Origin: Luteibacter jiangsuensis
GTDB taxonomy: Bacteria > Pseudomonadota > Gammaproteobacteria > Xanthomonadales > Rhodanobacteraceae
DNA: 64,000 bases
Direction of reading: 5' to 3'
NCBI RefSeq assembly: GCF_011742555.1
Contig: NZ_JAAQQR010000009.1
Span: 62,001-126,000, forward strand
Shown: positions 53,614-63,637 of the stretch, one piece after another
Position numbering within the stretch: the stretch's first letter is position 1
How the letters are laid out: the number at the start of each line of letters is the position of its first letter
Translations under genes and position numbers: made by a program
The notes under the pieces: model-generated
The model's input: the letters and a program-made list of their open reading frames with translations, nothing else
Told to the model about the DNA's origin: nothing
The model's database searches: none

Positions 53614-54777
53614 TCAACGATGCAGCATGCCGCCGAAGGAATCGCGGTCGTTGCCCTTGTCGATCTCCACGCCTTCCAGGCCCTGCGACAGCGTGTGCGC
53701 GTCGCCGCCCTGGGCCAGCTTGATGCGAAGGCGCACCTCGTTGGAACTGTCCGCGTGGCGCAGCGCGTCCTCGTACGAGATTTCGCCTGCGTGATAGAGC
53801 TCCACCAGGCTCTGGTCGAACGTGCGCATGCCGAGCTGGTTCGAATCGCGCATCAGTTCCTTCAGCTTGTGGATCTCGCCTTGGCGGATGTAGTCCTGCG
53901 CAAGCGGCGTGCCGAGCAGGACTTCCACTGCCACGCGACGGGCCTTGCCGTCCGGCGTGGGAATGAGCTGCTGCGCCACGATGCCCTTCAGATTGAGGGA
54001 AAGATCCATGAAGAGCTGCTGGCGGCGGTCTTCGGGGAAGAAATGCAGGATGCGGTCGAGCGCCTGGTTGGCGTTGTTCGCATGCAGCGTGCACAGACAC
54101 AGGTGGCCCGTTTCCGAGAAGTTGATGGCGTGTTCCATCGTCTCGCGCGTACGTACTTCGCCGATCATGATCACGTCCGGCGCCTGGCGCAGGGTGTTCT
54201 TCAAGGCATTTTCCCAGCTGTCGGTATCGATGCCGAGTTCGCGCTGGGTGATGATGCAACCTTCGTGCTTGTGCACGTACTCGATCGGGTCTTCGATGGT
54301 GATGATGTGGCCCGTGGAGTTCTGGTTGCGGTAGCCGATCATCGACGCCAGCGAGGTCGACTTACCGGTACCCGTGCCGCCGACGAAGATGATGATGCCG
54401 CGCTTGGTCATCGCCAGCTGCTTGATGATCGGCGGCAGGCTCAGTTCTTCTGGCGTGGGAATCTTCGATTCGATACGGCGCAGCACCATGCCCACGCAGT
54501 TGCGCTGGTAGAAGCACGACACGCGGAACCGCCCGATGCCCGAGGCGCTGATCGCAAACTGGCACTCGTGGGTTTTCTCGAACTCCTCGCGCTGGGCGGG
54601 CGTCATCACGTTCAGCACCATGTCGCGCGACTGCTGCGCCGACAACGGGCTCTGCGTGATGGGCACGATGCGCCCCTGCACCTTCATGGAAGGAGCGACA
54701 CCGGCGGTGATGAACAGGTCGGAGGCCTGCTTGTGCACCATCAGCTTGAGGAAGGAGGTGAAATCGAAGTCGCTCAT
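53614..54777 (-). CDS. pilU: Type IV pilus retraction ATPase PilU
   Basis: 387 aa from the ATG at 54777. Secretion-superfamily hexameric ATPase: Walker A GGTGTGKST, Asp box TIEDPIEYVHKHEG, Walker B APDVIMIGEVRTRETM and the His box TGHLCLCTLHANNANQALDRI. The N-terminal MSDFDFTSFLKLMVHKQASDLFITAG and the C-terminal extension past residue 340 distinguish PilU from PilT. PilU assists PilT in retracting pili under load. It follows pilT after 163 bases. Confidence 0.95.
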   Translation of the reverse strand: MSDFDFTSFLKLMVHKQASDLFITAGVAPSMKVQGRIVPITQSPLSAQQSRDMVLNVMTPAQREEFEKTHECQFAISASGIGRFRVSCFYQRNCVGMVLRRIESKIPTPEELSLPPIIKQLAMTKRGIIIFVGGTGTGKSTSLASMIGYRNQNSTGHIITIEDPIEYVHKHEGCIITQRELGIDTDSWENALKNTLRQAPDVIMIGEVRTRETMEHAINFSETGHLCLCTLHANNANQALDRILHFFPEDRRQQLFMDLSLNLKGIVAQQLIPTPDGKARRVAVEVLLGTPLAQDYIRQGEIHKLKELMRDSNQLGMRTFDQSLVELYHAGEISYEDALRHADSSNEVRLRIKLAQGGDAHTLSQGLEGVEIDKGNDRDSFGGMLHR

Positions 54778-54940
54778 GGGAGGGTCCGTAAAATTGCGTA
54801 AGTTGGCCCCGGCTACGCCGGGGCTATCGTGAAGCGTGAACCGTAAGCAAAGCCCGCCAACCCTTCTCCTTGATCTCAGCTTACTCTTCCCAGCGGCCAC
54901 CGGCCGCGACTCACAGGCCCGTAAGGGCCGACTCACGCCC

Positions 54941-55978
54941 CTACCGGAACCCTTCCTTGTTCTTGGCATAGGTGGAGGCTTCCTGCCGGGTGATGAGGCC
55001 GCGCTTCACCAGGTCGGCGAGGTTCTGGTCGAGGGTCTGCATGCCGTACTGCTGGCCGGTCTGGATGGCCGAGTACATCTGCGCCACCTTGTCTTCGCGG
55101 ATCAGGTTACGGATGGCGGGGATACCCACCATGATCTCGTGTGCCGCCGTGCGACCGCCGCCCACCTTCTTGAGCAGCGACTGCGAGATGACGGCACGGA
55201 GCGATTCGGAGAGCATCGAACGGACCATGGGCTTCTCGCCAGCCGGGAACACGTCGATGATGCGGTCGATGGTTTTCGCCGCCGACGAGGTGTGCAGGGT
55301 GCCGAAAACCAGGTGGCCGGTTTCCGCGGCGGTGAGCGCGAGGCGAATGGTCTCCAGATCGCGAAGCTCGCCGACCAGGATGTAATCGGGATCTTCGCGC
55401 AGGGCCGAGCGCAATGCCTCGTTGAAGCCGTGCGTATCGCGATGGACCTCGCGCTGGTTCACCAGGCACTTCTGCGAGGTGTGCACGAATTCGATCGGGT
55501 CCTCGACCGTGAGGATGTGCCCGTATTCGTTCTTGTTCACGTGGTCAACCATGGCCGCCAGCGTGGTCGACTTGCCGGAACCCGTGGGGCCCGTCACCAG
55601 GATCAGGCCCTGCGGCTGCTCGATCAGTTCGCGGAAGATCTTCGGCGCGCCGAGGTCTTCCAGGGTCAGCACTTCCGAGGGAATGGTACGGAACACGCCG
55701 CCGGCGCCGCGGTTGTGGTTGAACGCGTTGACACGGAAGCGGGCCAGGCCGGGAATCTCGAAGGAGAAGTCGACTTCGAGGAATTCCTCGTAATCGCGCC
55801 GCTGCTTGTCCGACATGATGTCGTAGATCAGCGAATGGACCTGCTTGTGCTCGAGGGGCGGAATATTGATGCGCCGGACGTCGCCGTCGACGCGGATCAT
55901 CGGCGGCAGACCCGCGGAGAGGTGCAGGTCGGAGGCCTTGTTCTTCACGGAGAAGGCAAGGAGTTCGGCGATATCCAT
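54941..55978 (-). CDS. pilT: Type IV pilus retraction ATPase PilT
   Basis: 345 aa. N-terminal MDIAELLAFSVKNKASDLHLSAGLPPMIRVDGDVRRI, Walker A GPTGSGKST, Asp box TVEDPIEFVHTSQKCLVNQREV, Walker B DPDYILVGELRDLETIRLALTAAETGHLVFGTLHTSSAAKTIDRI and the C-terminal AIRNLIRE motif required for retraction. It powers pilus depolymerisation. It is divergent from proC; the yggS gene that commonly sits between them is absent. Confidence 0.97.
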   Translation of the reverse strand: MDIAELLAFSVKNKASDLHLSAGLPPMIRVDGDVRRINIPPLEHKQVHSLIYDIMSDKQRRDYEEFLEVDFSFEIPGLARFRVNAFNHNRGAGGVFRTIPSEVLTLEDLGAPKIFRELIEQPQGLILVTGPTGSGKSTTLAAMVDHVNKNEYGHILTVEDPIEFVHTSQKCLVNQREVHRDTHGFNEALRSALREDPDYILVGELRDLETIRLALTAAETGHLVFGTLHTSSAAKTIDRIIDVFPAGEKPMVRSMLSESLRAVISQSLLKKVGGGRTAAHEIMVGIPAIRNLIREDKVAQMYSAIQTGQQYGMQTLDQNLADLVKRGLITRQEASTYAKNKEGFR

Positions 55979-56100
55979 TGGGGTCCCCTTTCTTGGTGGG
56001 CATAGGTAACCATGCCCGGGGGTCGGCTACAAGGGACACACCGGCCGCATCTCCATATATCCTTTCGCGTTGTGAACGAGGTCGCCTACGGAGTCACCCC

Positions 56101-56925
56101 ATGAATCGGATCGCCTTCATCGGCGGAGGCAACATGGCCACCGCGCTGATCGCCGGGCTGATCCGCCACGGCGCGCAGCCGGGCGGCATCGCGGTGGCGG
56201 AGCCGCGCGCGGAAGCCCTGCACGAGCTTTCGCGCGAATACGGGGTGGCCACGTACACGGACAACCTGGACGCCGCCGAGGGCGCCTCCATCCTCGTCCT
56301 GGCCGTGAAACCGCAGATGCTGGCCGAGGTGTGCCGCGGGCTCCGGCCGGCCGTGCAGAAATACCGCCCCCTGGTGATATCCATCGCCGCGGGCATCCGC
56401 GTCCACCAGATCGAGCGCTGGCTCGACACCACCCTGCCCGTGGTGCGTTGCATGCCCAACACGCCCGCCATGTATGGGGCCGGCGCCACCGCCCTCTACG
56501 CCAACGGGCGGGTCAGCGCACCGCAGCGGGCAGAGGCCCAGCACGTGCTCGATGCCGCCGGCCTCACCGTCTGGGTGCCGGAAGAAGAGCAACTCGACGT
56601 GGTCACGGCGCTGTCGGGCTCCGGTCCCGCCTACTTTTTCCTCATGGTGGAAGCGCTGGAAAACGCCGCGTTTTCGCACGGCCTGTCCCGCGAGACGGCC
56701 CGTGCCCTGGCCGTGCAGACGGCCTTCGGTGCCGGCCGCATGCTCGTGGAAAGCGGCGAATCGGCCGCCACACTACGGCAGAGGGTGACCTCGCCGCACG
56801 GCACCACGCAAGCGGCGCTGGACAGTTTTCGCGGCGATCATTTCAACGAGATCGTCGCACGCGCCGTCGACGCCGCCCGGCGACGCGGGATCGAACTTTC
56901 CGAAGACATGGAATCCAAGACGTGA
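56101..56925 (+). CDS. proC: Pyrroline-5-carboxylate reductase
   Basis: 274 aa. Last step of proline synthesis, reducing pyrroline-5-carboxylate with NAD(P)H. Rossmann start IAFIGGGNMATALIAGL, VLAVKPQMLAEV, RCMPNTPAMYGAGATALYA, the active-site helix ALSGSGPAYFFLMVEALENAAFSHGLSRETARALAVQT and VTSPHGTTQAALDSF. The GTG of yggT overlaps its stop. It is the usual proC-yggT pair. Confidence 0.96.
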   Translation: MNRIAFIGGGNMATALIAGLIRHGAQPGGIAVAEPRAEALHELSREYGVATYTDNLDAAEGASILVLAVKPQMLAEVCRGLRPAVQKYRPLVISIAAGIRVHQIERWLDTTLPVVRCMPNTPAMYGAGATALYANGRVSAPQRAEAQHVLDAAGLTVWVPEEEQLDVVTALSGSGPAYFFLMVEALENAAFSHGLSRETARALAVQTAFGAGRMLVESGESAATLRQRVTSPHGTTQAALDSFRGDHFNEIVARAVDAARRRGIELSEDMESKT

Positions 56926-57497
56926 ATTACCTGACCAATGCCGGCGCACTGATCCTCCAGTTCGCTTTCGGAGCCGTCGTCACCCTGTTCGTCCTGCGGC
57001 TGCTGGCCGAGGCTTGCCGCGCGGATTTCCACAACCCGATCTGCCAGTTCCTCTACCGGTTCACCAACCCGGTGCTGCGTCCACTGCGCAAGGCCTTGCC
57101 CAACATCCGCCGGGTGAACACGGCCGCGCTGCTGATCGTGCTGGCGCTCGAATGCCTGAAGATGCTGCTGTTGGCGGCGCTGGCGGGCGTGGCTCCGTCG
57201 CCGCTGGGCATCCTGGTGGCCGGCATCGCCGAAACCCTCGACTTCTTCCTGCTGACCTGGATCGTTCTGGTCTTCGTCTGGTCGCTGATGAGCATGCTTT
57301 CCACCGACCGCTACCACCCCGTGGCGCGGCTGGTCTCCAGCCTGGCCGAGCCCCTGGTGCGGCCGCTGCGCGGCAGGCTCACAATCGGCGGACTCGATTT
57401 CTCGCCCACAGCGGTGCTGCTCGGCCTTTTCCTTGCGCGCATCCTAATCGTGCAGCCCTTGTCGGACTGGGGCATGAGGCTCCTCCTCGGGGCCTAA
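56922..57497 (+). CDS. yggT: YggT family membrane protein
   Basis: 191 aa from a GTG overlapping the proC stop (GTGA). Two YGGT repeats: FHNPICQFLYRFTNPVLRPLRKALP and HPVARLVSSLAEPLVRPLRGRL, each with flanking membrane helices. The family is found beside proC in proteobacteria and is linked to osmotic stress or to cell-shape proteins in other groups; its molecular role is unknown. Confidence 0.92.
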   Translation: MNYLTNAGALILQFAFGAVVTLFVLRLLAEACRADFHNPICQFLYRFTNPVLRPLRKALPNIRRVNTAALLIVLALECLKMLLLAALAGVAPSPLGILVAGIAETLDFFLLTWIVLVFVWSLMSMLSTDRYHPVARLVSSLAEPLVRPLRGRLTIGGLDFSPTAVLLGLFLARILIVQPLSDWGMRLLLGA

Positions 57498-57505
57498 TGA
57501 TCTGT

Positions 57506-57586
57506 GTGGGAGCCGCTTCAGCGGCGATAAGGTGCTCGCGGCAGGCTTGCCCGCTGCCGCGGGATCGCCGCTGAAGCGGCTCCCAC
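57506..57586. repeat. REPIN, family B
   Basis: Inverted arms GTGGGAGCCGCTTCAGCGGC (57506-57525) and its exact complement (57567-57586), with a middle nearly identical to the element at 18876-18955, including GGCTTGCCCGCTGCCGCGGG. It lies between the convergent ends of yggT and relA. Confidence 0.85.
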
Positions 57587-57598
57587 AATGGTCTCAGA

Positions 57599-59701
57599 TC
57601 ACCTTCCGCCCAGTCTCCGCGCATCCGTCACGTTGGGCAGTGCACTCAGCCGCCCCAGCAGTGTGGACAGCTGCTCGTAGTCCTTCACGCGTAGCGTGAA
57701 ACGCATCTCCACCTCGCCCGTGCGCACATGCACGCGGCTGGACGAGGCCACGATGTGCGGCCCCACGTTGTTGATCGTGGTGGCCACGTCCTTCTGCAGG
57801 CCCTTGCGGTCGTAACCGCGCAGTTCCACGTCCACCTCGTAACTCTGCACGTCCACCCTGCCCCAGCCGACCTCGATCACGCGGTCGGGATCGCGCCGGG
57901 CCAGGCGGGCCAGCGATGCGCAGTCCGCGCGGTGCACCGACACGCCGCGCCCCCGGGTGATGAAACCGCGCACCGGATCGCCCGGAAGCGGCTGGCAGCA
58001 ACGCGCCAAGGTCGTGAGCAGGTTGCCCACGCCCTCGATCGACAACGCGCCACGGTCGTGCTGGGCGGCGCGCGACGCCACGGGATTGCCCGATTGCGTG
58101 ATCTCGGGCTCCGCGGGCTCCTGCAACGCGCGGGCGATCTGCCCGAGCGAGACCTCGCCCAGCGCCACGGTCACGTAGAGTTCGTCCACGTTCTTCAGTC
58201 GGAAGTGCGTGGCCAGCTTGGCCAGATCCACGTCATCCAGGGCCAGCCGTCGCAGTTCCTTTTCCAGCGACGCCTTGCCTGCCAGGATGTTCGCCTCGTG
58301 CGCCTCGCGCCGGAACCACGCGCGCACCTTTTCCCGAGCCCGCGACGTGTACAGGTATCCGTGGTGGGTGGAGAGCCAGTCGCGGCTGGGCTCCGACATC
58401 TTCGCGGTGAGGATCTCCACGCGATCGCCACTACGCGGCTGTGTGGTCAACGGCACGATGCGCCCGTTCACCTTCGCGCCGCGGCAGCGATGTCCCACCT
58501 CGGTGTGGATGTGGTACGCGAAATCGAGCACCGTGGCCCCGCGCGGCATGTCGATGACCTCGCCCTTCGGCGACAGCACGTACACGCGGTCTTCCATGAG
58601 TTCGGTTTCGAACCCCGCGGCCAGTTCGGCCTCGTCTTCGCCGCGCGGCTCGAGCAGCTTGCGCATCCAGGCGATCTTCGCCTCGAACTCCGCATCGGCG
58701 CCGCCGCCCTCCTTGTATCGCCAGTGCGCCGCCACGCCCAGCTCGTTCGCACGGTGCATCTCGTGCGTGCGGATCTGCACTTCGAGGACCTTTCCTTCCG
58801 GCCCGATCACTGCCGTGTGCAGCGATCGATAACCGTTGCCCTTGGGCCGCGCCACGTAATCGTCGAATTCGCCCGGCAGGTGCGGCCAGAGGCTGTGCAC
58901 CAGGCCCAGGGCCGCGTAGCAGTCGGCCACGTTGTCGACCAGGATACGCACGGCGCGGATATCGTAGAGATCGGAGAATTCCAGGCCTTTCTTCTTCATC
59001 TTTTTCCAGATGGAGAAGATGTGCTTCGGGCGGCCCGCAAGGTCGGCACGAATGCCGGCACCGTCGAGCGCCGCGCGCAACTCGGCAAGGCTGGTGGCGA
59101 TGAAGCGCTCGCGGTCGGCACGCCGCTCGTCGAGCAGGCGCGCGATGCGGCGATAGGTGTCCGGCTCCAGGTAACGGAACGCCAGGTCCTCCAATTCCCA
59201 CTTCAGCTGCCAGATACCGAGGCGGTTGGCCAGCGGAGCGTGTATATCGGACGTGAGTTGGGCCAGTTCGCGCCGCTCGTGATCGGGCAGCGCCATCGCC
59301 GTACGCATCGCCGCGAGTTGCCTCGCCAGCAATACGAAAACGACGCGCAGGTCGCGAATGATCGCCAGCAGCAACCTGCGCAGGCCCTCCGCGCCGCTGC
59401 CGGGGCCACGCTGCGCGTGCAGGGCCCAGACTTTCTCGGCCTCGCCCTGCCCGTCGATCAGCCGGCGCAGCGACGGTTTCCAGGTCCTGGCGGCCTCTTC
59501 GGTCGCGCCGGGCAGGCCGCGCTCGAGCGAAAACCAGAGGGCCGAGGCGCAGGTCTCGTCGTCGCAGCCCAGGAGCCGCAGGAGTTCGATGATCGTCTCG
59601 CCCTCGGCGCGCGCCGCCACGGGCAACCGCGCGCATGCCTCGCGCGCGTGCTCGGTCAGCGGCATCGGCTGTGGCTTCGCATCGGCTGCGCGCTCGCTCA
59701 T
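57599..59701 (-). CDS. relA: RelA-type (p)ppGpp synthetase
   Basis: 700 aa from the ATG at 59701, which overlaps the hrpA stop (ATGA). The N-terminal hydrolase region lacks the HD metal site, as in RelA. The synthetase domain (about 225-345) has FSDLYDIRAVRILV and the EFDD motif (278-281), the RelA-type acidic version of the SpoT RFKD loop, then YVARPKGNGYRSLHTAVIG. A TGS domain (about 371-435), a zinc-finger/CC-type region near ARCCQPLPGD and a C-terminal ACT domain (about 614-700) follow. It makes ppGpp on stalled ribosomes. Confidence 0.95.
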   Translation of the reverse strand: MSERAADAKPQPMPLTEHAREACARLPVAARAEGETIIELLRLLGCDDETCASALWFSLERGLPGATEEAARTWKPSLRRLIDGQGEAEKVWALHAQRGPGSGAEGLRRLLLAIIRDLRVVFVLLARQLAAMRTAMALPDHERRELAQLTSDIHAPLANRLGIWQLKWELEDLAFRYLEPDTYRRIARLLDERRADRERFIATSLAELRAALDGAGIRADLAGRPKHIFSIWKKMKKKGLEFSDLYDIRAVRILVDNVADCYAALGLVHSLWPHLPGEFDDYVARPKGNGYRSLHTAVIGPEGKVLEVQIRTHEMHRANELGVAAHWRYKEGGGADAEFEAKIAWMRKLLEPRGEDEAELAAGFETELMEDRVYVLSPKGEVIDMPRGATVLDFAYHIHTEVGHRCRGAKVNGRIVPLTTQPRSGDRVEILTAKMSEPSRDWLSTHHGYLYTSRAREKVRAWFRREAHEANILAGKASLEKELRRLALDDVDLAKLATHFRLKNVDELYVTVALGEVSLGQIARALQEPAEPEITQSGNPVASRAAQHDRGALSIEGVGNLLTTLARCCQPLPGDPVRGFITRGRGVSVHRADCASLARLARRDPDRVIEVGWGRVDVQSYEVDVELRGYDRKGLQKDVATTINNVGPHIVASSSRVHVRTGEVEMRFTLRVKDYEQLSTLLGRLSALPNVTDARRLGGR

Positions 59702-62700
59702 CGGCCTTCCTCCGCCTGCGCGGTTTCGAGGGCGCGCGCCAGGCGCTTGGCCGACACCGGCTCGGCCGTCTTCAGTTCCTGGGCGAACAGCGACACGCGC
59801 CACTCCTCGAGCAGCCAGCGCAGTTCCTGCCACACCGTGTCGTCGAGCGCGGTGCCGTTCGCGTTGAGCAAGGCGCGCCAGTAAGGCAGCACCTGGAGCA
59901 TGCGCGACTGGTCGCGTGCGGGGTCCTGTCGCAGGCGTTCCGCACGCAGGCGCATCGCGCGGAGGTATCGCGGATAGTGCGCCAGCCGGTCACGCGGCAA
60001 TTCGCGCAGGAAGCCCGGCTGCAGCAGCGCCGCGAGCTGTTCGCGCAGGTCGTCGTAGCTGGCCTTCGCGAATCCGATCAGCGGCGGCTCCATCCATGGC
60101 TTGAGTTCGGCCTGGGCCTGGATGATCGGCTCGGCAAGCTTCTGCCGCGCCATGGCCGCGCCGAACAGTTCACGCGCAAGGTCGGTGCGCAGGGCCTCGA
60201 AGTCGGCCTGGGTGCGCGCATCCAGCCGGCGATCGAGCAGGAGATCGGCAAAGCCAGCTTCCACGAGGTCGACGCGAAGTCCGTCGATGCTCCCCAGCGG
60301 CGCGTACTTCAGCGAGAGCGCGTTCCCGATCGGCAACTGGCGCCGCGCGCGCTTGAATTCCGGCGCGAGCGCTTGCCGAAGCAGGCGCTCGACGCCTCCC
60401 ACATGTGCTTCTGCGGCCTCGTCGGCGCGCTCGAAGACACGCAGGGCCACGGCCTCGCCGAGGTCCACCAGTGCCGGGTACGCGGTAAGGCCGCCCTCCG
60501 ACCGCACCTCGCGAGGAATGGATTCGAAATCCCATGCCACGATGCCTTCGCGGGTGAGTTCGACGTCGGTCTTGCGCGAGAACGCTTCTCGCGCCTTGCC
60601 TTCCCACTGCGCGCGGATCGAGGTCAGATCGCGCCCCTCGGCCACCGTGCGGCCATTTTCGTCATGCACCCGGTAGCGCATGAGCAGGTGCGCGGGCAGT
60701 TCCGCATCGGCGAAAGCCGCAGCGTCCACCTCGACGCCCGTGGCGCGCTTCAGGAACGCAGCCAGCGCGGCCGCGAGGGGCTGGTCGCGCGGTGCCTCCG
60801 CTTCCACGAAAGCCCGCGCGAAGTCGGGCGCCGGTACGAAGTTGCGGCGCAATGCCTTCGGCAACGCGCGGATGAGTTCGGCCACCTTGTCCGCCAGCAG
60901 GCCACCGACGAGCCATTCGCCTCGGGCGGCGGGCAGCGCATTGAGGAAAGCCAGCGGCACGTGGATCGTGACGCCGTCGGCGGGATCGCCGGGCACGAAA
61001 CGGTATTCGAGGCGGTACTGGTGCTGCCCGATGTCGAGCGAGGCGGGAAAGGCCTTCGGGTCGAGGCCGGCCCCGGTGTCCATCACATCCGCCAATGTCC
61101 AGCGCAGCGCCGCCTGCTCCGCGGGTGCCGCCTTGCGGTACCACGCATCCAGGGCCCGGGTATCGGCGACGCTCTCGGGAAGTTTTCCAGCGAAGAACGC
61201 GGCGAGGTCGTCGTCGGACCGGAGCAGGCCCGCCCGGCGCTGCTTGGCCTCGATATCGTGCGCCTGTTCGAGTACACGCGCATTGGCGCGCACGAAATCG
61301 GCGCGGCTGTCGAGGTCGGCTCGCACCAGGGCCTCGCGCACGAAGATGGCGTGGGCGAGCTTCGGATCCTGACGCTGGAACGTGACAGGGCGGCGCTCCA
61401 CCAGCACCAGACCGAACAGGGTGACCTGTTCGTAGGCCACCACGGTGCCGCGCTTGCGCGACCAGTGCGCGTCGCGCGCCGTGGCGCGCACGAGATGACT
61501 GGCCTGGCTTTCGATCCACGCGGGCTCGACCCGGGCGCACATCATGGCCCAGATGCGGCCACCGATATCGAGGATCTGGGCCGCGAAGAGCCACGCCGGC
61601 GGAGCCTTCGCCAGCGCCGAGCCCGGGAAGACCTGGAAGCGTCGCTCGCGGGTGCCCCGGTATATGCCCTTCTCGTCCTTGTGCCCCACCTGGGTCGGCA
61701 ATCCGGCCAGCAGGCTGCGGTGGATGGCCTCGAACAGCGCATCGTTGGCGTCACGCGCAGGGCGCGCGCCTGCGGGCGCCGCTTCGGCGCGGGAGGATGC
61801 TTCCCAGCCGATGTCCCTCGTCACGAGCACGAGCTGCCGATGCAGTTCGCGCCATTCGCGCATGCGCATGAAGCTCAGGAAATGCCGCGAGCACCAGTCG
61901 CGCAGCTTCGAGGAGGTGAGCTCTTCCGCCGCCGAGAGATAGGCGCGCCACAGGTTCAGCACGCCGACGAAGTCGGACTTCGGGTCGGCGAACTGGGCAT
62001 GCGCCGCATCGGCCTGCCCGCGGGCATCCGGCGGTCGCTCGCGGGGGTCCTGGATGCTGAGAAACGCGACGATGGTGACGAGTTCGCCGAGGCTGCCGAT
62101 CCGCCGCGCCTCGACCAGCATGCGTGCCAGCTGCACGTCGATGGGCAGCCGCGCGACGGTGCGGCCGATATCCGTGAGACGGCGGCCGTCGTCGATGGCG
62201 CCGATTTCGGCCAGGCGCCGGTATCCGTCGGCGACCACGCGCGGGTCGGGTGCCTCGAGGAACGGAAAGTCCTCGACCTCGCCCAGGTCGAGCGCCAGCA
62301 TGCGCAGGATCACGTTGGCGAGCGACGAGCGCAGCAGTTCGGGATCGGTGTATTCCGGCCGCAGCGCGAAATCGGACTCCTCGTAGAGCCGGTAGCAGAT
62401 GCCCGGCCCCACGCGGCCGCAGCGGCCCTTGCGCTGGTTGGCAGCGGCCTGGGAAATCGGTTCGATGTGCAGGCGTTCGAGCTGGCCGCGCTGGCTGTAG
62501 CGCTTCACGCGCGCCGTACCGGAATCGACCACGTAGCGGATGCGCGGCACCGTGAGGGAGGTTTCGGCCACATTGGTGGCGAGCACGATGCGTCGTTTCG
62601 GTCCCGGCCGGAAGACGCGATCCTGTTCGGCCGCCGACAGGCGCGCGTAGAGGGCGAGCACTTCCGTTTCGCGGTACTGCCGCCGCGAAAGCAGCAGGTG

Positions 62701-63624
62701 CGCATCACGAATCTCGCGTTCGCCGGGCAGGAAAACCAGCACGTCGCCGCGCGGGTCTTCTCGGGTGATCTCGTCCATGGTGTCCGCCACCTGCTGGGCG
62801 ACGTTGCCTTCGACGCGCTCGCCGGGCGGCCGGTAGCGAACCTCGACCGGATACGTGCGGCCTTCGACCGCGACCACGGGCGCTCCGCCGAAATGCGCGG
62901 CGAATCGCTCGGTGTCGATGGTGGCCGACGTGACCACGATCTTCAGCTCCGGCCGGCGCGCCGCGAGGCGCTTCAGGTAACCCAGGAGGAAATCGATGTT
63001 GAGGCTGCGTTCGTGCGCCTCGTCGATGATGATGGTGTCGTAGGACGAAAGCCAGGGATCGGACTGGGTCTCAGCCAGCAGGATGCCGTCGGTCATGAAT
63101 TTCACCAGGGCCTGGTCGGACACCTTCTCGGTGAAACGCACCTGGAAACCCACCTTCTCGCCGAGGGGCGTGCCAAGCTCCTCGGCCACGCGGGTGGCCA
63201 CCGAACGCGCCGCAAGGCGGCGCGGCTGGGTGCAACCGATCATGCCCGCCTCGCCGCGTCCTGCCGCCAGACAGAGCTTGGGCAGCTGCGTGGTCTTGCC
63301 GGAACCCGTTTCGCCGGCGATCACCACGACCTGGTGCTCACGGATCAGCTTCACGATGTCGTCGGCCCGCGCCGCGATGGGCAACGAGGCATCGACGGCG
63401 ACGACCGGCTTGGCGGCGACGCGCGCGGCGCGCCGGGCGGCCGACGCCGCGATATCCGCGGCCAGGGTCGCCAGCCGGGCGGCATCCGGCTTGCGCGACA
63501 GCGTGCGCCAGCGGCCGAGGAGGCGCCCGAAATCGCGGCTGGCAACCCGCGTCAGCGCGTCGCGCAATTCACGGAGGCGCGGGTCTGGAGCGGCGGGTCG
63601 CGAGGGGCTTGTGGAGGTACTCAT
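59698..63624 (-). CDS. hrpA: ATP-dependent RNA helicase HrpA
   Basis: 1308 aa, normal for HrpA. DEAH-box motifs: I GETGSGKT (104-111), Ia TQPRRLAARSVA, II DEAH (201-204), III TSATID, IV-VI LVFLPGEREI, TNVAETSLTVPRIRYVVDSG and QRKGRCGRVGPG. An HA2/OB region follows, and a long C-terminal DUF3418 region, present only in HrpA-type proteins, occupies the last ~550 residues. HrpA helps rescue collided ribosomes. It overlaps relA by four bases, so both would be co-translated, which ties a ribosome rescue factor to stringent response synthesis. Confidence 0.96.
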   Translation of the reverse strand: MSTSTSPSRPAAPDPRLRELRDALTRVASRDFGRLLGRWRTLSRKPDAARLATLAADIAASAARRAARVAAKPVVAVDASLPIAARADDIVKLIREHQVVVIAGETGSGKTTQLPKLCLAAGRGEAGMIGCTQPRRLAARSVATRVAEELGTPLGEKVGFQVRFTEKVSDQALVKFMTDGILLAETQSDPWLSSYDTIIIDEAHERSLNIDFLLGYLKRLAARRPELKIVVTSATIDTERFAAHFGGAPVVAVEGRTYPVEVRYRPPGERVEGNVAQQVADTMDEITREDPRGDVLVFLPGEREIRDAHLLLSRRQYRETEVLALYARLSAAEQDRVFRPGPKRRIVLATNVAETSLTVPRIRYVVDSGTARVKRYSQRGQLERLHIEPISQAAANQRKGRCGRVGPGICYRLYEESDFALRPEYTDPELLRSSLANVILRMLALDLGEVEDFPFLEAPDPRVVADGYRRLAEIGAIDDGRRLTDIGRTVARLPIDVQLARMLVEARRIGSLGELVTIVAFLSIQDPRERPPDARGQADAAHAQFADPKSDFVGVLNLWRAYLSAAEELTSSKLRDWCSRHFLSFMRMREWRELHRQLVLVTRDIGWEASSRAEAAPAGARPARDANDALFEAIHRSLLAGLPTQVGHKDEKGIYRGTRERRFQVFPGSALAKAPPAWLFAAQILDIGGRIWAMMCARVEPAWIESQASHLVRATARDAHWSRKRGTVVAYEQVTLFGLVLVERRPVTFQRQDPKLAHAIFVREALVRADLDSRADFVRANARVLEQAHDIEAKQRRAGLLRSDDDLAAFFAGKLPESVADTRALDAWYRKAAPAEQAALRWTLADVMDTGAGLDPKAFPASLDIGQHQYRLEYRFVPGDPADGVTIHVPLAFLNALPAARGEWLVGGLLADKVAELIRALPKALRRNFVPAPDFARAFVEAEAPRDQPLAAALAAFLKRATGVEVDAAAFADAELPAHLLMRYRVHDENGRTVAEGRDLTSIRAQWEGKAREAFSRKTDVELTREGIVAWDFESIPREVRSEGGLTAYPALVDLGEAVALRVFERADEAAEAHVGGVERLLRQALAPEFKRARRQLPIGNALSLKYAPLGSIDGLRVDLVEAGFADLLLDRRLDARTQADFEALRTDLARELFGAAMARQKLAEPIIQAQAELKPWMEPPLIGFAKASYDDLREQLAALLQPGFLRELPRDRLAHYPRYLRAMRLRAERLRQDPARDQSRMLQVLPYWRALLNANGTALDDTVWQELRWLLEEWRVSLFAQELKTAEPVSAKRLARALETAQAEEGR

Positions 63625-63637
63625 GGGAACCCCAATA

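Noticed and set aside
57728-59884. A 718-codon plus-strand frame opposite relA
   Set aside because: Shadow of relA with biased composition and no domains.
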